A stretch of 64,000 nt of DNA from Lactiplantibacillus daowaiensis (lineage in GTDB: Bacteria; Bacillota; Bacilli; Lactobacillales; Lactobacillaceae): contig NZ_BJDJ01000005.1 in assembly GCF_005405085.1 (NCBI RefSeq), positions 1-64,000 on the forward strand, written 5' to 3'. Positions 22,564 to 30,676 of the stretch are shown here, piece by piece (the first letter of the stretch is position 1; each line of letters opens with the position of its first letter). A program made the position numbers and the translations under genes. The notes under the pieces are model-generated. The model did no database searches and had not been told where the DNA came from. It was given only the letters and a program-made list of their open reading frames with translations.

Positions 22564-23148
22564 ATGTTAACGGCACAAAATACCATTACTTGGCTCGACA
22601 AATTTGGCGATGCGATTGAAAAAAATAAAGCTTATTTAAGTGATTTAGACACCCCGATCGGTGATGGCGATCACGGTAATAATATGGCGCGGGGATTGAC
22701 GGCAGTTAAAGCGGCCTTGGCCGATAAAGATGATGCTGATTTGACCACGGTTTTTAAAACCATTGCGATGGCTTTGATCAGTAAAGTCGGCGGTGCTTCT
22801 GGCCCCTTGTATGGGACCGCCTTTCTAGAAATGGCTAAAGCCAGCAAGGCCGGGACGACTGACTTGCCAACGTTATTAGCGGCTGCCTTAGCTGGGATTG
22901 AAAAGCGTGGTGGCGCCGAAGCTGGCGATAAGACGATGATTGATGTCTGGACTCCCGTTTTAGCCGCTGTTCAAGCGGGCAATTTAACGCAAGCGGTTAT
23001 CGATGATGCGGTTGAAAGTACCAAACCAATGATCGCTAAAAAAGGCCGGGCATCTTACTTAGGTGAACGGTCCGTGGGTCATTTAGATCCAGGTGCGGTT
23101 TCAAGTGGCTATCTCTTTACCGCCTTACTAGAAGTGGAGGCTAACTAA
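22564..23148 (+). CDS. dhaL: Dihydroxyacetone kinase ADP-binding subunit DhaL
   Basis: A ~195-aa nucleotide-binding subunit. The ADP/Mg motif D-T-P-I-G-D-G-D-H-G-N-N-M lies near 30-42, and G-D-K-T-M-I-D-V and H-L-D-P-G-A-V-S-S-G follow. Of the in-frame starts, ATG 22564 has the best distance (about 8 nt) from AAAGGA at 22550-22555; ATG 22558 is only 2 nt away. It follows dhaK closely, and its stop overlaps the dhaM start. Confidence 0.93.
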   Translation: MLTAQNTITWLDKFGDAIEKNKAYLSDLDTPIGDGDHGNNMARGLTAVKAALADKDDADLTTVFKTIAMALISKVGGASGPLYGTAFLEMAKASKAGTTDLPTLLAAALAGIEKRGGAEAGDKTMIDVWTPVLAAVQAGNLTQAVIDDAVESTKPMIAKKGRASYLGERSVGHLDPGAVSSGYLFTALLEVEAN

Positions 23149-23516
23149 TGAGTTTAGGCATTGTGATTGTTTCCCATGTCCCTGAAATTGCGGCCGGCGT
23201 AACGACTTTGATCAAGCAAGTAGCCGCCGATGTATCGATTACCTTTGCGGGTGGAACCGATGATAACCAAGTTGGGACGAGTATGGCAAAAATCAGTACG
23301 GCGTTTGATGACAATGCGGCTGATGAATTACTGGCTTTTTACGATTTAGGTAGCGCCAAAATGAACTTGGAAATGGCGATTGAAATGAGTGACAAGTCGG
23401 TGCATTTATATGACACGGCCTTAGTTGAAAGTGCGTATACGGCCGCGTCATTATTACAAGCAGGGGTGGATTTGACCGCGGTCGAAGCCCAACTTGCACC
23501 GTTGAAAATTAAGTAA
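23148..23516 (+). CDS. dhaM: PTS-dependent dihydroxyacetone phosphotransferase subunit DhaM
   Basis: A 122-aa single-domain mannose-type IIA protein. His10 in V-I-V-S-H-V-P-E-I-A is the phosphoryl acceptor from HPr; it re-phosphorylates ADP on DhaL. It lacks the extra HPr and EI-like domains of enterobacterial DhaM, as usual in Firmicutes. The ATG overlaps the dhaL stop (TAATG). Confidence 0.93.
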   Translation: MSLGIVIVSHVPEIAAGVTTLIKQVAADVSITFAGGTDDNQVGTSMAKISTAFDDNAADELLAFYDLGSAKMNLEMAIEMSDKSVHLYDTALVESAYTAASLLQAGVDLTAVEAQLAPLKIK

Positions 23517-23531
23517 GGATAGGTGAGCGGG

Positions 23532-24239
23532 ATGCATGGATTTTTAGGTGAATTTCTTGGCACGATGGTGCTGATTGTATTTGGGGTCGGCAGTGGTGCT
23601 GGCGTTAACTTGAAGAAAACGTATGCGCATGCGCAAAATTGGACGTTTATCTCCTTAGCCTGGGGCTTAGCGGTCACGTTTGGGGTCTATGTGGCCGGTC
23701 AATTTGGGTCACAAGGTCATTTGAATCCGGCGGTCACGATTGGGTTTGCGCTATTCGGCTTTTTCCCTTGGGCTCAAGTGATGCCTTATTTATTGGGCCA
23801 ATTCTTAGGCGCTTTTGTTGGGGCAGTTGTGGTCATGATTCAATATTACCCACACTTTAAAGCGGCTAAGAGTCCCGCTGATGGCAACAGTGTTGGTATT
23901 TTTGCAACGGGCCCAGCGATTCCCAATCCGTTATTTAACTTCTTAAGCGAAACGATTGCGACGTTCTTCTTTATCTTCCCATTATTGAATCTTGGCAACT
24001 TTACGCAAGGTTTGAAACCATTGATCGTTGGGTTATTGATTGTCGTCGTTGGGCTGACGCTTGGTGGGACGACAGGCTTTGCCATCAATCCGGCCCGGGA
24101 CTGGGCGCCACGATTTGCTTACACGATTTTACCAGTACCTAACAAGTCGAGTGCCAATTGGTCTTATGCTTGGGTCCCAATGTGTGGGCCACTCTTAGGT
24201 GGGATTTTAGCTGCTGGACTGCAAGCTTTGATTGCTTAG
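23532..24239 (+). CDS. glpF: Glycerol/dihydroxyacetone facilitator (MIP family)
   Basis: A 235-aa membrane channel with six predicted helices and the two half-helix motifs N-P-A (G-H-L-N-P-A-V-T) and N-P-A-R-D (I-N-P-A-R-D-W-A-P-R). The Asp after the second NPA is typical of aquaglyceroporins. ATG at 23532 is preferred over GTG 23523 because GGTGAG is well placed. As the last gene of the dha operon it probably brings glycerol or dihydroxyacetone to DhaKLM. Confidence 0.9.
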   Translation: MHGFLGEFLGTMVLIVFGVGSGAGVNLKKTYAHAQNWTFISLAWGLAVTFGVYVAGQFGSQGHLNPAVTIGFALFGFFPWAQVMPYLLGQFLGAFVGAVVVMIQYYPHFKAAKSPADGNSVGIFATGPAIPNPLFNFLSETIATFFFIFPLLNLGNFTQGLKPLIVGLLIVVVGLTLGGTTGFAINPARDWAPRFAYTILPVPNKSSANWSYAWVPMCGPLLGGILAAGLQALIA

Positions 24240-24266
24240 TTAAGTTTGGGAACTTGGCTGGGTTGT

Positions 24267-24446
24267 CGCTTCCAGTTAGTCATAGTTCCATCTGCCATGG
24301 GGGACAGTCCAAGCCTGTGGCCCGGTCTTGAACTTCGTTTTCAAGCCTAAAGTTCAAGTCTTGAAAGACGCCCGTGGTGTAAGCGCGAAAAACCATCGCA
24401 CTAACACCACCTACATGGCAGATTCCATTATGACTAACCTCCAGCT
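24267..24446 (-). repeat. Intergenic repeat, copy 1 (inverted)
   Basis: A ~180-bp element, read on the minus strand, starting AGCTGGAGGTT and ending GGAAGCG, with multiple blocks shared with copy 2. Its own ends form imperfect inverted repeats (GTTAGTCATA near both ends) and the interior holds further hairpins (GTGGTGT/ACACCAC; CTTGAACTT/AAGTTCAAG). No ORF. MITE-like or structured RNA. Confidence 0.7.
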
Positions 24447-24471
24447 AAGTTAACTGAAAATTTGATAGCAT

Positions 24472-24509
24472 ACTAAAAAAGACCATAGCTTGCTATGGCC
24501 TTTTTTAGT
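24472..24509. terminator. Bidirectional terminator between the two repeat copies
   Basis: An 18-nt arm pair with one A/C mismatch (24472-24489 with 24492-24509), flanked by A6 and T6 runs. Confidence 0.85.
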
Positions 24510-24641
24510 ATAAGCATTAAGAGAATAGGACAACCATGCATGTGTTGCCGCACGCGCTTAATTGAGAACACTAGTCGATTGATTGGATGAGTTGTGCTTT
24601 GATACCGGCTACTAGTGGCGCATTAAGAAACTGCACATTTA

Positions 24642-24820
24642 AGCTGGAGGTTGGACGCCATGGAATTAGCTGTGTTAGTGGCGTTTGCACGATGTACTTT
24701 TCGTGCTTATGCCACGGACGTTTTTAAGACTTGGGCTTTAGGCTTAAAAACGAAGCTCAAGACGTTTCTCAGGCTTGGGCTGGTCCACACCGCTAATGGA
24801 ATGACGGCCGACCGGAAGCG
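24642..24820 (+). repeat. Intergenic repeat, copy 2
   Basis: A ~179-bp plus-oriented copy of the element. Both ends (AGCTGGAGGTT, GGAAGCG) match copy 1 exactly, and 16 of 18 bases at 24728-24745 match copy 1. It runs to within a few bases of the brnQ stop. The 24510-24641 spacer has no recognisable gene. Confidence 0.7.
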
Positions 24821-24826
24821 GCAATT

Positions 24827-26218
24827 TTAGTTACGTTGGCTGACCGGATTAACGGTGTGATTCTTGGCGCGTTGTTGTAATAAGTAATGCAAGGTCCCAA
24901 AGACAGCGCCGACTAGTGCGGGGACAAGCCAATCCATCCCGCTGGCAGCTAAAGGCATAAAGCTTTGAACGTGTGCCATGGCTCGCCCAAGGGCACTTTG
25001 ACTAACGACCGTTGGAAAGGCTGCGACCATGTCAAAGACGGCTGGTACGACAGTAAAGACTACGACCCAACGATAAACCACGGCGGCTTGATGGAACAAT
25101 GGTGATAAGATCGATAAGAAGATCAAAGCCATGGCTAAGGGATATAGGAACATCAAAACGGGTGTTGACCAGGCAATGATTTGGTTGAGGCCGATGTTGG
25201 CAGTTAGAAATGACGCCAAACAAGTGAGTCGTAACCAAGCCTTGTAACTTAAAAAGCTAAAATGTTTGTGGAAGTCTTGGGCAAAAGCTGCGACTAACCC
25301 GATGGCGGTCGTCAAACAAGTGGTGATGATCAACACTGCTAAGACGGCTTGGCCAAACGTCCCCATGTAGTGGTTAACGATTTGGTTAAAAGCAACGCCA
25401 CCATTGTCAGATAGCTTGAAAGCACCTAGTGATTGCGCACCTAGTAAGATTAAAAGCACATAGATGAGGCCTTCAAAACTCATTGAAAATAACCCGGCGC
25501 GAGCGGTGACCCAAGCGGCCTTGTTAGGATCAGTTTGACCCATGAATTTGACGGCGGTAACGATCGTGACCCCTAACGCTAAGCCGGCTAAGGCATCCAT
25601 CGTGTTGTAGCCTTGTAAAAAGCCATTGGTGAACCCAGCTGTTTGGTAAGCGGCGGTCGCGTTAGTACTGCCAGCGTGGGCCAAAGGACTACTGAAGGCG
25701 ACAAAGAAAATCACGACTAGTAAGCCCAAAAACAAGGGGTTCAGTAATTTACCAACGCGACTCATGATTTTATGTTGTTCGAGTGACAAGTAATAAGCGA
25801 GACCAAAGAAAGCCGCTGAGAATAGGAGTAACCCGAGCGTTTGATATTTAGCTGAGAAGAAGGGGGCTAAGCCAACGGTAAATGAAACGGTTGCTGTCCG
25901 AGGCGTTCCGAAGAATGGGCCAATCGTAAAGTGGATCAAAACCATAAAGACGATCGCAAACGTCGTGCCCAAAGGTTTACCAATATCATAGACACCTTTA
26001 GATTTGGTGACACAAACGGCTAAGACCGATAATAGTGGCAGTACGACCGCGGTAACTAAAAAGCCCACGGCCGCCATGCCCCAGTGACTACCAGCCAATT
26101 GGCCAAGATGCAATGGGAAAATCAAATTGCCGGCCCCAAAGAAGAGCGCAAAGATCATTGAGCTTAAAGTGACATAATCACGTTTGGTTAAGTGTCGTTT
26201 TTGAACTTTATTTAGCAT
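24827..26218 (-). CDS. brnQ: Branched-chain amino acid transporter (LIVCS family)
   Basis: A 463-aa integral membrane symporter with about 12 hydrophobic segments, carrying Leu, Ile and Val with Na+ or H+. The BrnQ opening F-F-G-A-G-N-L-I-F-P is near residues 27-36. ATG 26218 has GGAGG 8 nt away; a TTG at 26233 lies in the RBS itself. It is preceded by a T-box leader, so it is expressed when a cognate tRNA, probably tRNA-Ile, is uncharged. The 3' end abuts repeat copy 2. Confidence 0.93.
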   Translation of the reverse strand: MLNKVQKRHLTKRDYVTLSSMIFALFFGAGNLIFPLHLGQLAGSHWGMAAVGFLVTAVVLPLLSVLAVCVTKSKGVYDIGKPLGTTFAIVFMVLIHFTIGPFFGTPRTATVSFTVGLAPFFSAKYQTLGLLLFSAAFFGLAYYLSLEQHKIMSRVGKLLNPLFLGLLVVIFFVAFSSPLAHAGSTNATAAYQTAGFTNGFLQGYNTMDALAGLALGVTIVTAVKFMGQTDPNKAAWVTARAGLFSMSFEGLIYVLLILLGAQSLGAFKLSDNGGVAFNQIVNHYMGTFGQAVLAVLIITTCLTTAIGLVAAFAQDFHKHFSFLSYKAWLRLTCLASFLTANIGLNQIIAWSTPVLMFLYPLAMALIFLSILSPLFHQAAVVYRWVVVFTVVPAVFDMVAAFPTVVSQSALGRAMAHVQSFMPLAASGMDWLVPALVGAVFGTLHYLLQQRAKNHTVNPVSQRN

Positions 26219-26247
26219 GAAATTAACCTCCAAATTTTGCGGTTAAA

Positions 26248-26560
26248 CAAAAAAACGTCCTTGCACACTGAACTTAAATTCAGTAAACAAGGACGTTTAA
26301 AACGCGTTACCACCTTAGCTTCGTCACCCCATTGCTGTGATGACCTCACAGGTACGGCTAGTGACCGGTCACTAGCGATACCCTGGCTCGATAATGGGAG
26401 CACCCAACTGCCGCTAAGTCTTAGACTATCGCCGCAGCCGCTCGAAACTGATTTTCGGTTAAAGATTCGGGATGCCCTTTCACCACACTGGCACTCGCTT
26501 GACCCGGAATCGTTAACTTACTGTGTTTCTCGACGCGTTTGTTAACCGTTTTTTAATGTG
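26248..26560 (-). promoter_or_regulatory. T-box riboswitch controlling brnQ (probable Ile)
   Basis: The T-box core GGTGGTAACGCG on the minus strand (26303-26314) precedes a terminator whose arms are 26253-26263 and 26288-26298, followed by a T-run. Stem I pairs GTTAA-GATTC..GGG with CCC-GAATC-TTTAAC. The most likely specifier is AUC (26464-26466), matching isoleucine. The UGGU bulge fits a tRNA ending in ACCA. Leu or Val cannot be fully excluded. Confidence 0.88.
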
Positions 26561-26565
26561 TTTAT

Positions 26566-26594
26566 AATTTAACGCCGAGCGTTGAATTTGTCAA
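26566..26594 (-). promoter_or_regulatory. Promoter of the T-box/brnQ transcript
   Basis: On the minus strand TTGACA, 17-nt spacer, TAAATT. Confidence 0.65.
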
Positions 26595-26688
26595 CGGCTT
26601 TTTTGAAAAAAAGAAAATCATTAGTGCGAAGTGGACCGGAAAGTTAGATAATGGACTTATTCAATCTTTGAGAAAAGCAGGTGACAAG

Positions 26689-28431
26689 ATGACCACGCAG
26701 CCAACTGAACCGACAGCGCCGACTTGGCAGGCGAATCAAAACCGCCATACTCGTTTTCGGACGATCGTCGGGGTCTTACGTAAATACAATGTTTTAAGTA
26801 ATCTCGCCCGGCAAAAGCACCCGCAACAAGTTCGGCTGGCCTTTGAAGAATTAGGGCCGACTTTTATTAAAATCGGGCAAATTTTATCATCGCGAACGGA
26901 CATCGTTAAACCAAGCTTTGCGAATGAATTTAAAAAATTACAAGATAACGTTAAAAGTGATCCGTTTGATATCGTGCAGCAGACGATTGAAACCCAAACG
27001 GGTCAGCCGCTGACGGCAATGTTTGCCAGTTTTGATGAGCAGCCGTTTGCCTCGGCTTCAATGGGGCAGACCCATCATGCTGTTTTACTGAATGGTCAAA
27101 AAGTGGTCGTTAAAGTGCAGCATCCGGGTATCGATGCGGAAGTGGCGCTGGATATTTCGTTATTTGAACGTGCCTTACCGTTGTTACGTTATATTCCAGA
27201 GTCTTCGGTCATTGACTTGCGTGAGATGGTGGCTGAAATCAAACGGTCGTTATTCAATGAATTAGATACAAGTATTGAAGTCAAAAATGGCGCGCGTTTT
27301 TATCGGTTGAATAATCATGATGATATTATCCGTGTGCCACGGGTCTATGATAATTACAGTACCCAAAAAGTACTGGTCAATCAGTATATGGCTGGGACGA
27401 GTATCCAACATTTTATGGCGACTTTGAATGCGGCCGATGAAGTCGATGATCATCAATATGATGATGAGCGGCGCTACTTGGCGCAAACGTTGGTGGCGAA
27501 CTTTTTGAAGCAAGTTTTTGAAGATGGGTTCTTTCATGCCGACCCTCATCCAGGGAATATCTTGTTACGTGAATTACGGCCACAAGACATGGGCTATCAT
27601 GAAACTGGGCCGCGCAAAGCCGGCCATTTGACCAAACCAACGTTGCCGCCATATCGCTTGATCTATTTAGATTTTGGGATGATGGGGTCGATCAGTCCAG
27701 CACTAATGGATGGGATTGCTAACGTGGTCATTGCGGTGACGACTGAAAATACCCGTCAAGTTGGTAAAGCGATTTTGGCGATTTCAAATCGCACGGGTGA
27801 AGTGGATGAAGAAGCCTTTTTTAGCGCGTTAGCCCCGTTTTTAAGTCAGTATTACAACTCTGGTTTGGGGGATATCGACTTTCAGGGGTTGCTGTTTGAA
27901 ATGGTTAAGGTTTGTCGGACGAATAATATTCAAGTGAATCCGGCTGTAACGATGCTGGGTAAGGCGTTTGGGACGATCGAAGGGATTGTTGAGACCTTGG
28001 ATCCGAGCTTATCGATGATGGATGTCGCTCGGCCGTTTGCGCGTAAATACATGCGTGAACATTTTAATTTTCGCAGTGAATTAGAGGATGGGGCGTTGGC
28101 AACGTTGCAAAGTTTACGCGATGCGCCGAAGTTGCCCTCACGATTATTATCAGCCTTAGATACTTTTGAGAATGGTCAAACCCGGGTCAATATCGTGTTC
28201 TCACATCGTAAGTTGTTTATCGATCGCATTGATTCGATGGTCAATAAGATCGTGCTCGCCGTGATTTTGGCGGCCTTGATCGTCGGGTCGTCGCTACTGG
28301 TGCAAAGCCATCCCGATAATAACTGGATCACTAATATTGGTATCTTTGGTTACGTGACTGCCGTGGTCGTGATTATCGGTTTGGCGGTCGGAACGCTCCA
28401 TGCGTGGTTTCGGCATTGGCGCCATAAATGA
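26689..28431 (+). CDS. UbiB/ABC1-family atypical kinase, membrane-anchored
   Basis: A 580-aa protein starting at ATG 26689 (AGGTGA before it). The UbiB motifs are present: F-I-K-I-G-Q-I-L-S-S-R (KxGQ), A-S-A-S-M-G-Q-T-H (Ala-rich nucleotide loop), F-H-A-D-P-H-P-G-N (catalytic loop) and Y-L-D-F-G-M-M-G (metal Asp). Two C-terminal transmembrane helices (about 525-575) end the protein. UbiB/ADCK proteins support quinone biosynthesis; lactobacilli lack ubiquinone, so the role here is unknown, perhaps tied to menaquinone or lipids. Confidence 0.88.
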   Translation: MTTQPTEPTAPTWQANQNRHTRFRTIVGVLRKYNVLSNLARQKHPQQVRLAFEELGPTFIKIGQILSSRTDIVKPSFANEFKKLQDNVKSDPFDIVQQTIETQTGQPLTAMFASFDEQPFASASMGQTHHAVLLNGQKVVVKVQHPGIDAEVALDISLFERALPLLRYIPESSVIDLREMVAEIKRSLFNELDTSIEVKNGARFYRLNNHDDIIRVPRVYDNYSTQKVLVNQYMAGTSIQHFMATLNAADEVDDHQYDDERRYLAQTLVANFLKQVFEDGFFHADPHPGNILLRELRPQDMGYHETGPRKAGHLTKPTLPPYRLIYLDFGMMGSISPALMDGIANVVIAVTTENTRQVGKAILAISNRTGEVDEEAFFSALAPFLSQYYNSGLGDIDFQGLLFEMVKVCRTNNIQVNPAVTMLGKAFGTIEGIVETLDPSLSMMDVARPFARKYMREHFNFRSELEDGALATLQSLRDAPKLPSRLLSALDTFENGQTRVNIVFSHRKLFIDRIDSMVNKIVLAVILAALIVGSSLLVQSHPDNNWITNIGIFGYVTAVVVIIGLAVGTLHAWFRHWRHK

Positions 28432-28447
28432 ATAACAATTCTGACTG

Positions 28448-28478
28448 GCGCTTGGATACCTTTGTCCAAGCGCTTTTT
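28448..28478 (+). terminator. Terminator of the UbiB-like gene
   Basis: 9-bp stem GCGCTTGGA/TCCAAGCGC, 8-nt loop, T5. Confidence 0.85.
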
Positions 28479-28494
28479 GGTTGTTCAGGCCAAT

Positions 28495-28526
28495 CAAAAA
28501 ACGCCAGCAAATTGCTGACGTTTTGA
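28495..28526 (-). terminator. Terminator of the aquaporin gene
   Basis: On the minus strand CAAAACGTCAGCAA pairs with its partner around a short loop and ends in a T-run; it is just past the stop codon. Confidence 0.75.
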
Positions 28527-28528
28527 GC

Positions 28529-29179
28529 TTAATATTCGCTGCCTAAGAAACGGGCACAATAAGCGGCAAGAATGGCACCGACTTCGGGGGCTAAGATATA
28601 GACCCAGAGGTGTGAAATGGCGGTCCCACCGGCAAAGATGGCTGGTCCGATTGACCGGGCGGGGTTTAATGATCCACCGGTTAAGTTCAAGGTAACGATG
28701 ATCAAGAAGGCCAATGTGATCCCGATGACTAAACCGGCGAAGTCTGAATTGCCATGTTCGTCGCTAGTGACATTTAAGATGACCATCAAGAAGAGGAAGG
28801 TTGCCAATGCTTCAACGAAGAAGGCCATCCCACTATTGATTTTGGTAAAGTCAGTTTGGCCTAATGAGTTAGTTGCTAAACCTAAGGCACTCACAAAACT
28901 CCGAATGGCGGCAGAAGCCACGATGGCACCTAATATTTGACCAACAATGTAGCCCAAAGCATCTCGAGCTGGCATACGGCGGTTGATCAACATAGCCGTG
29001 GTAACGGCCGGGTTGAAGTGCCCACCTGAGATGCCACCAAACGCGTACGCTGAAACGGTAATGGCGAGCCCAAAGGCTAACCCAATTGTTAAGACGTCAC
29101 CTTTACCGATGACGACTGCGCCAGTCCCGAGAAAGACTAGCATGAACGTGCCGAGAAACTCGGCAAAATATTTGCGCAT
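28529..29179 (-). CDS. Aquaporin / aquaglyceroporin (MIP family)
   Basis: A 216-aa six-helix channel with motifs G-G-H-F-N-P-A-V-T and G-G-S-L-N-P-A-R-S-I-G-P. The Ser after the second NPAR and the compact length resemble AqpZ-type water channels more than the GlpF at 23532, but lactobacillary members are often permissive, so the solute is open. ATG 29179 is preferred over GTG 29188 because the RBS AAGGGAG is then correctly spaced. Monocistronic. Confidence 0.87.
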   Translation of the reverse strand: MRKYFAEFLGTFMLVFLGTGAVVIGKGDVLTIGLAFGLAITVSAYAFGGISGGHFNPAVTTAMLINRRMPARDALGYIVGQILGAIVASAAIRSFVSALGLATNSLGQTDFTKINSGMAFFVEALATFLFLMVILNVTSDEHGNSDFAGLVIGITLAFLIIVTLNLTGGSLNPARSIGPAIFAGGTAISHLWVYILAPEVGAILAAYCARFLGSEY

Positions 29180-29311
29180 GAAATCCACGCTCCCTTAAAT
29201 AATTAGAATTGCTACTACAAACTTATTTTACGATAGTTTGCGGCTAGTGGGGTATGAAATGCTCACGATATTAATGATTTAGATAAGTTAAATACAATTG
29301 TTTAGATATTA

Positions 29312-29326
29312 TTGAAAACGATTACG
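29312..29326 (+). promoter_or_regulatory. cre-like site in the aquaporin-sbcD gap
   Basis: TTGAAAACGATTACG has one mismatch to the cre consensus. It lies about 130 bp upstream of the aquaporin gene. The rest of the 377-bp gap shows only AT-rich promoter-like sequence, including TATAAT at 29521-29526 before sbcD. Confidence 0.4.
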
Positions 29327-29556
29327 ATGGTGATGAGTGAGAATTTAGCGTCGTAAAACGTTGGTCAATCATTTGTAGTGATAATTTTATTGTTAAGTTA
29401 AATAAGATCAACGCTTGGGTTTTAAAGTAAGTAACTTTACAAAAGCGGCGTGGAAAGGTTGTTGGTTAGCGGACTATTTTTAAAACGAACGATTAGGCCC
29501 TAAATGCGGGCGTCGTGCTTTATAATATAAACAAAGTGATTTAAGGGGGAGCGAGC

Positions 29557-30675
29557 ATGCGTTTTTTACATACCGCCGATTGGCATTTAGGTAAAAAGCT
29601 ACACGGCTTTGATTTACAAGCAGAACAACAGACGGCTTATGAGCAGATTTTACAATTAGCGTTGACTGAAAAAGTTGATGCGGTGGTAATTGCCGGTGAC
29701 TTATATGATCGGGCGATTCCAAATGAAACAGCTGTTAAGCAATTGAATGCGATGCTGATCGATTTAAATTTGAAACATCAGTTACCATTGTTAGCGATTA
29801 GTGGTAACCATGATAGTGCGGCGCGGTTGCGGACCGGGAGTGACTGGTTTAAGGCCACGGATTTTTATTTGCACACAACGGTGAGTCAGGCGTTAACACC
29901 AGTGACACTAGGCGATACGCAATTCTTCTTATTACCGTACTTTGAACCATTTGAAGCACGGCAGTATTTTCAAGATGAGACGATCAAGACCGTTCAACAA
30001 GCGATGGTCAAGTTGGTCGCAGCGATGCAAGCCCAATTCGACCCAACTAAAAAGCACGTCTTAGTAGCGCACTTCTTTGCGGCTGGTAGTACTCATGTTG
30101 ACTCGGAAACCCAAGTGACCGTGGGGGGCTTAAATGCCATTCCGGTTGACTTATTAGCGCCATTTGATTATGTCGCTTTGGGACATTTACATGGTAAAGA
30201 TGCCTTGCATGCTGACCGCGTGCGTTATAGTGGGTCACCGGTTAAGTTCTCGATTTCAGAAGCACAACAAACCAAAGGTGTTTGGATCGTCGATACGGAT
30301 CCGTTTGCAGCGACTTTTAAACCATTGACACCATTGCGGGATGTACGGGTCATTAAAGGGGCCTTTGCAGACTTGACGCAACCGGCCTTTTATCAACAGC
30401 AAGCGCAAGATGATTATTTATCCGTTCAGCTAACTGACCAACAAGTAATCCCCAACGTGATGGCCGCCTTACGGGAAATTTATCCACATATCATTGATTT
30501 AGAACGGGTCAATGGGCCGGTTGTGACCGATAATCTGGTTACGAAAGTCGATCCTAATTTAGATCCGATGTTGCTGATGCAGGCATTCTTTGAACAAACG
30601 ACGGATCAAGCATTAACGAAGCAACAAACCCACTGGGCACAAGCCGCCTTGACTGCGGCCAATAAGGAGGCTTAG
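29557..30675 (+). CDS. sbcD: Exonuclease SbcCD, nuclease subunit D
   Basis: A 372-aa Mre11-type metallophosphoesterase. Motifs in order: D-W-H-L-G near 8-12, G-D-L-Y-D-R near 48-53, G-N-H-D-S near 86-90, and a later G-H-L-H-G. With SbcC it opens hairpins and processes DNA ends and palindromes. RBS GGGGGA precedes ATG. sbcC follows after a single base. Confidence 0.96.
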   Translation: MRFLHTADWHLGKKLHGFDLQAEQQTAYEQILQLALTEKVDAVVIAGDLYDRAIPNETAVKQLNAMLIDLNLKHQLPLLAISGNHDSAARLRTGSDWFKATDFYLHTTVSQALTPVTLGDTQFFLLPYFEPFEARQYFQDETIKTVQQAMVKLVAAMQAQFDPTKKHVLVAHFFAAGSTHVDSETQVTVGGLNAIPVDLLAPFDYVALGHLHGKDALHADRVRYSGSPVKFSISEAQQTKGVWIVDTDPFAATFKPLTPLRDVRVIKGAFADLTQPAFYQQQAQDDYLSVQLTDQQVIPNVMAALREIYPHIIDLERVNGPVVTDNLVTKVDPNLDPMLLMQAFFEQTTDQALTKQQTHWAQAALTAANKEA

Positions 30676-30676
30676 C

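Noticed and set aside
24510-24641. Hidden small gene between the two repeat copies
   Set aside because: No ORF with an RBS was found; the sequence is unremarkable.
26237-26545. A 102-aa plus-strand ORF across the brnQ leader
   Set aside because: It lies entirely over the T-box riboswitch on the other strand and has no RBS or protein-like composition.
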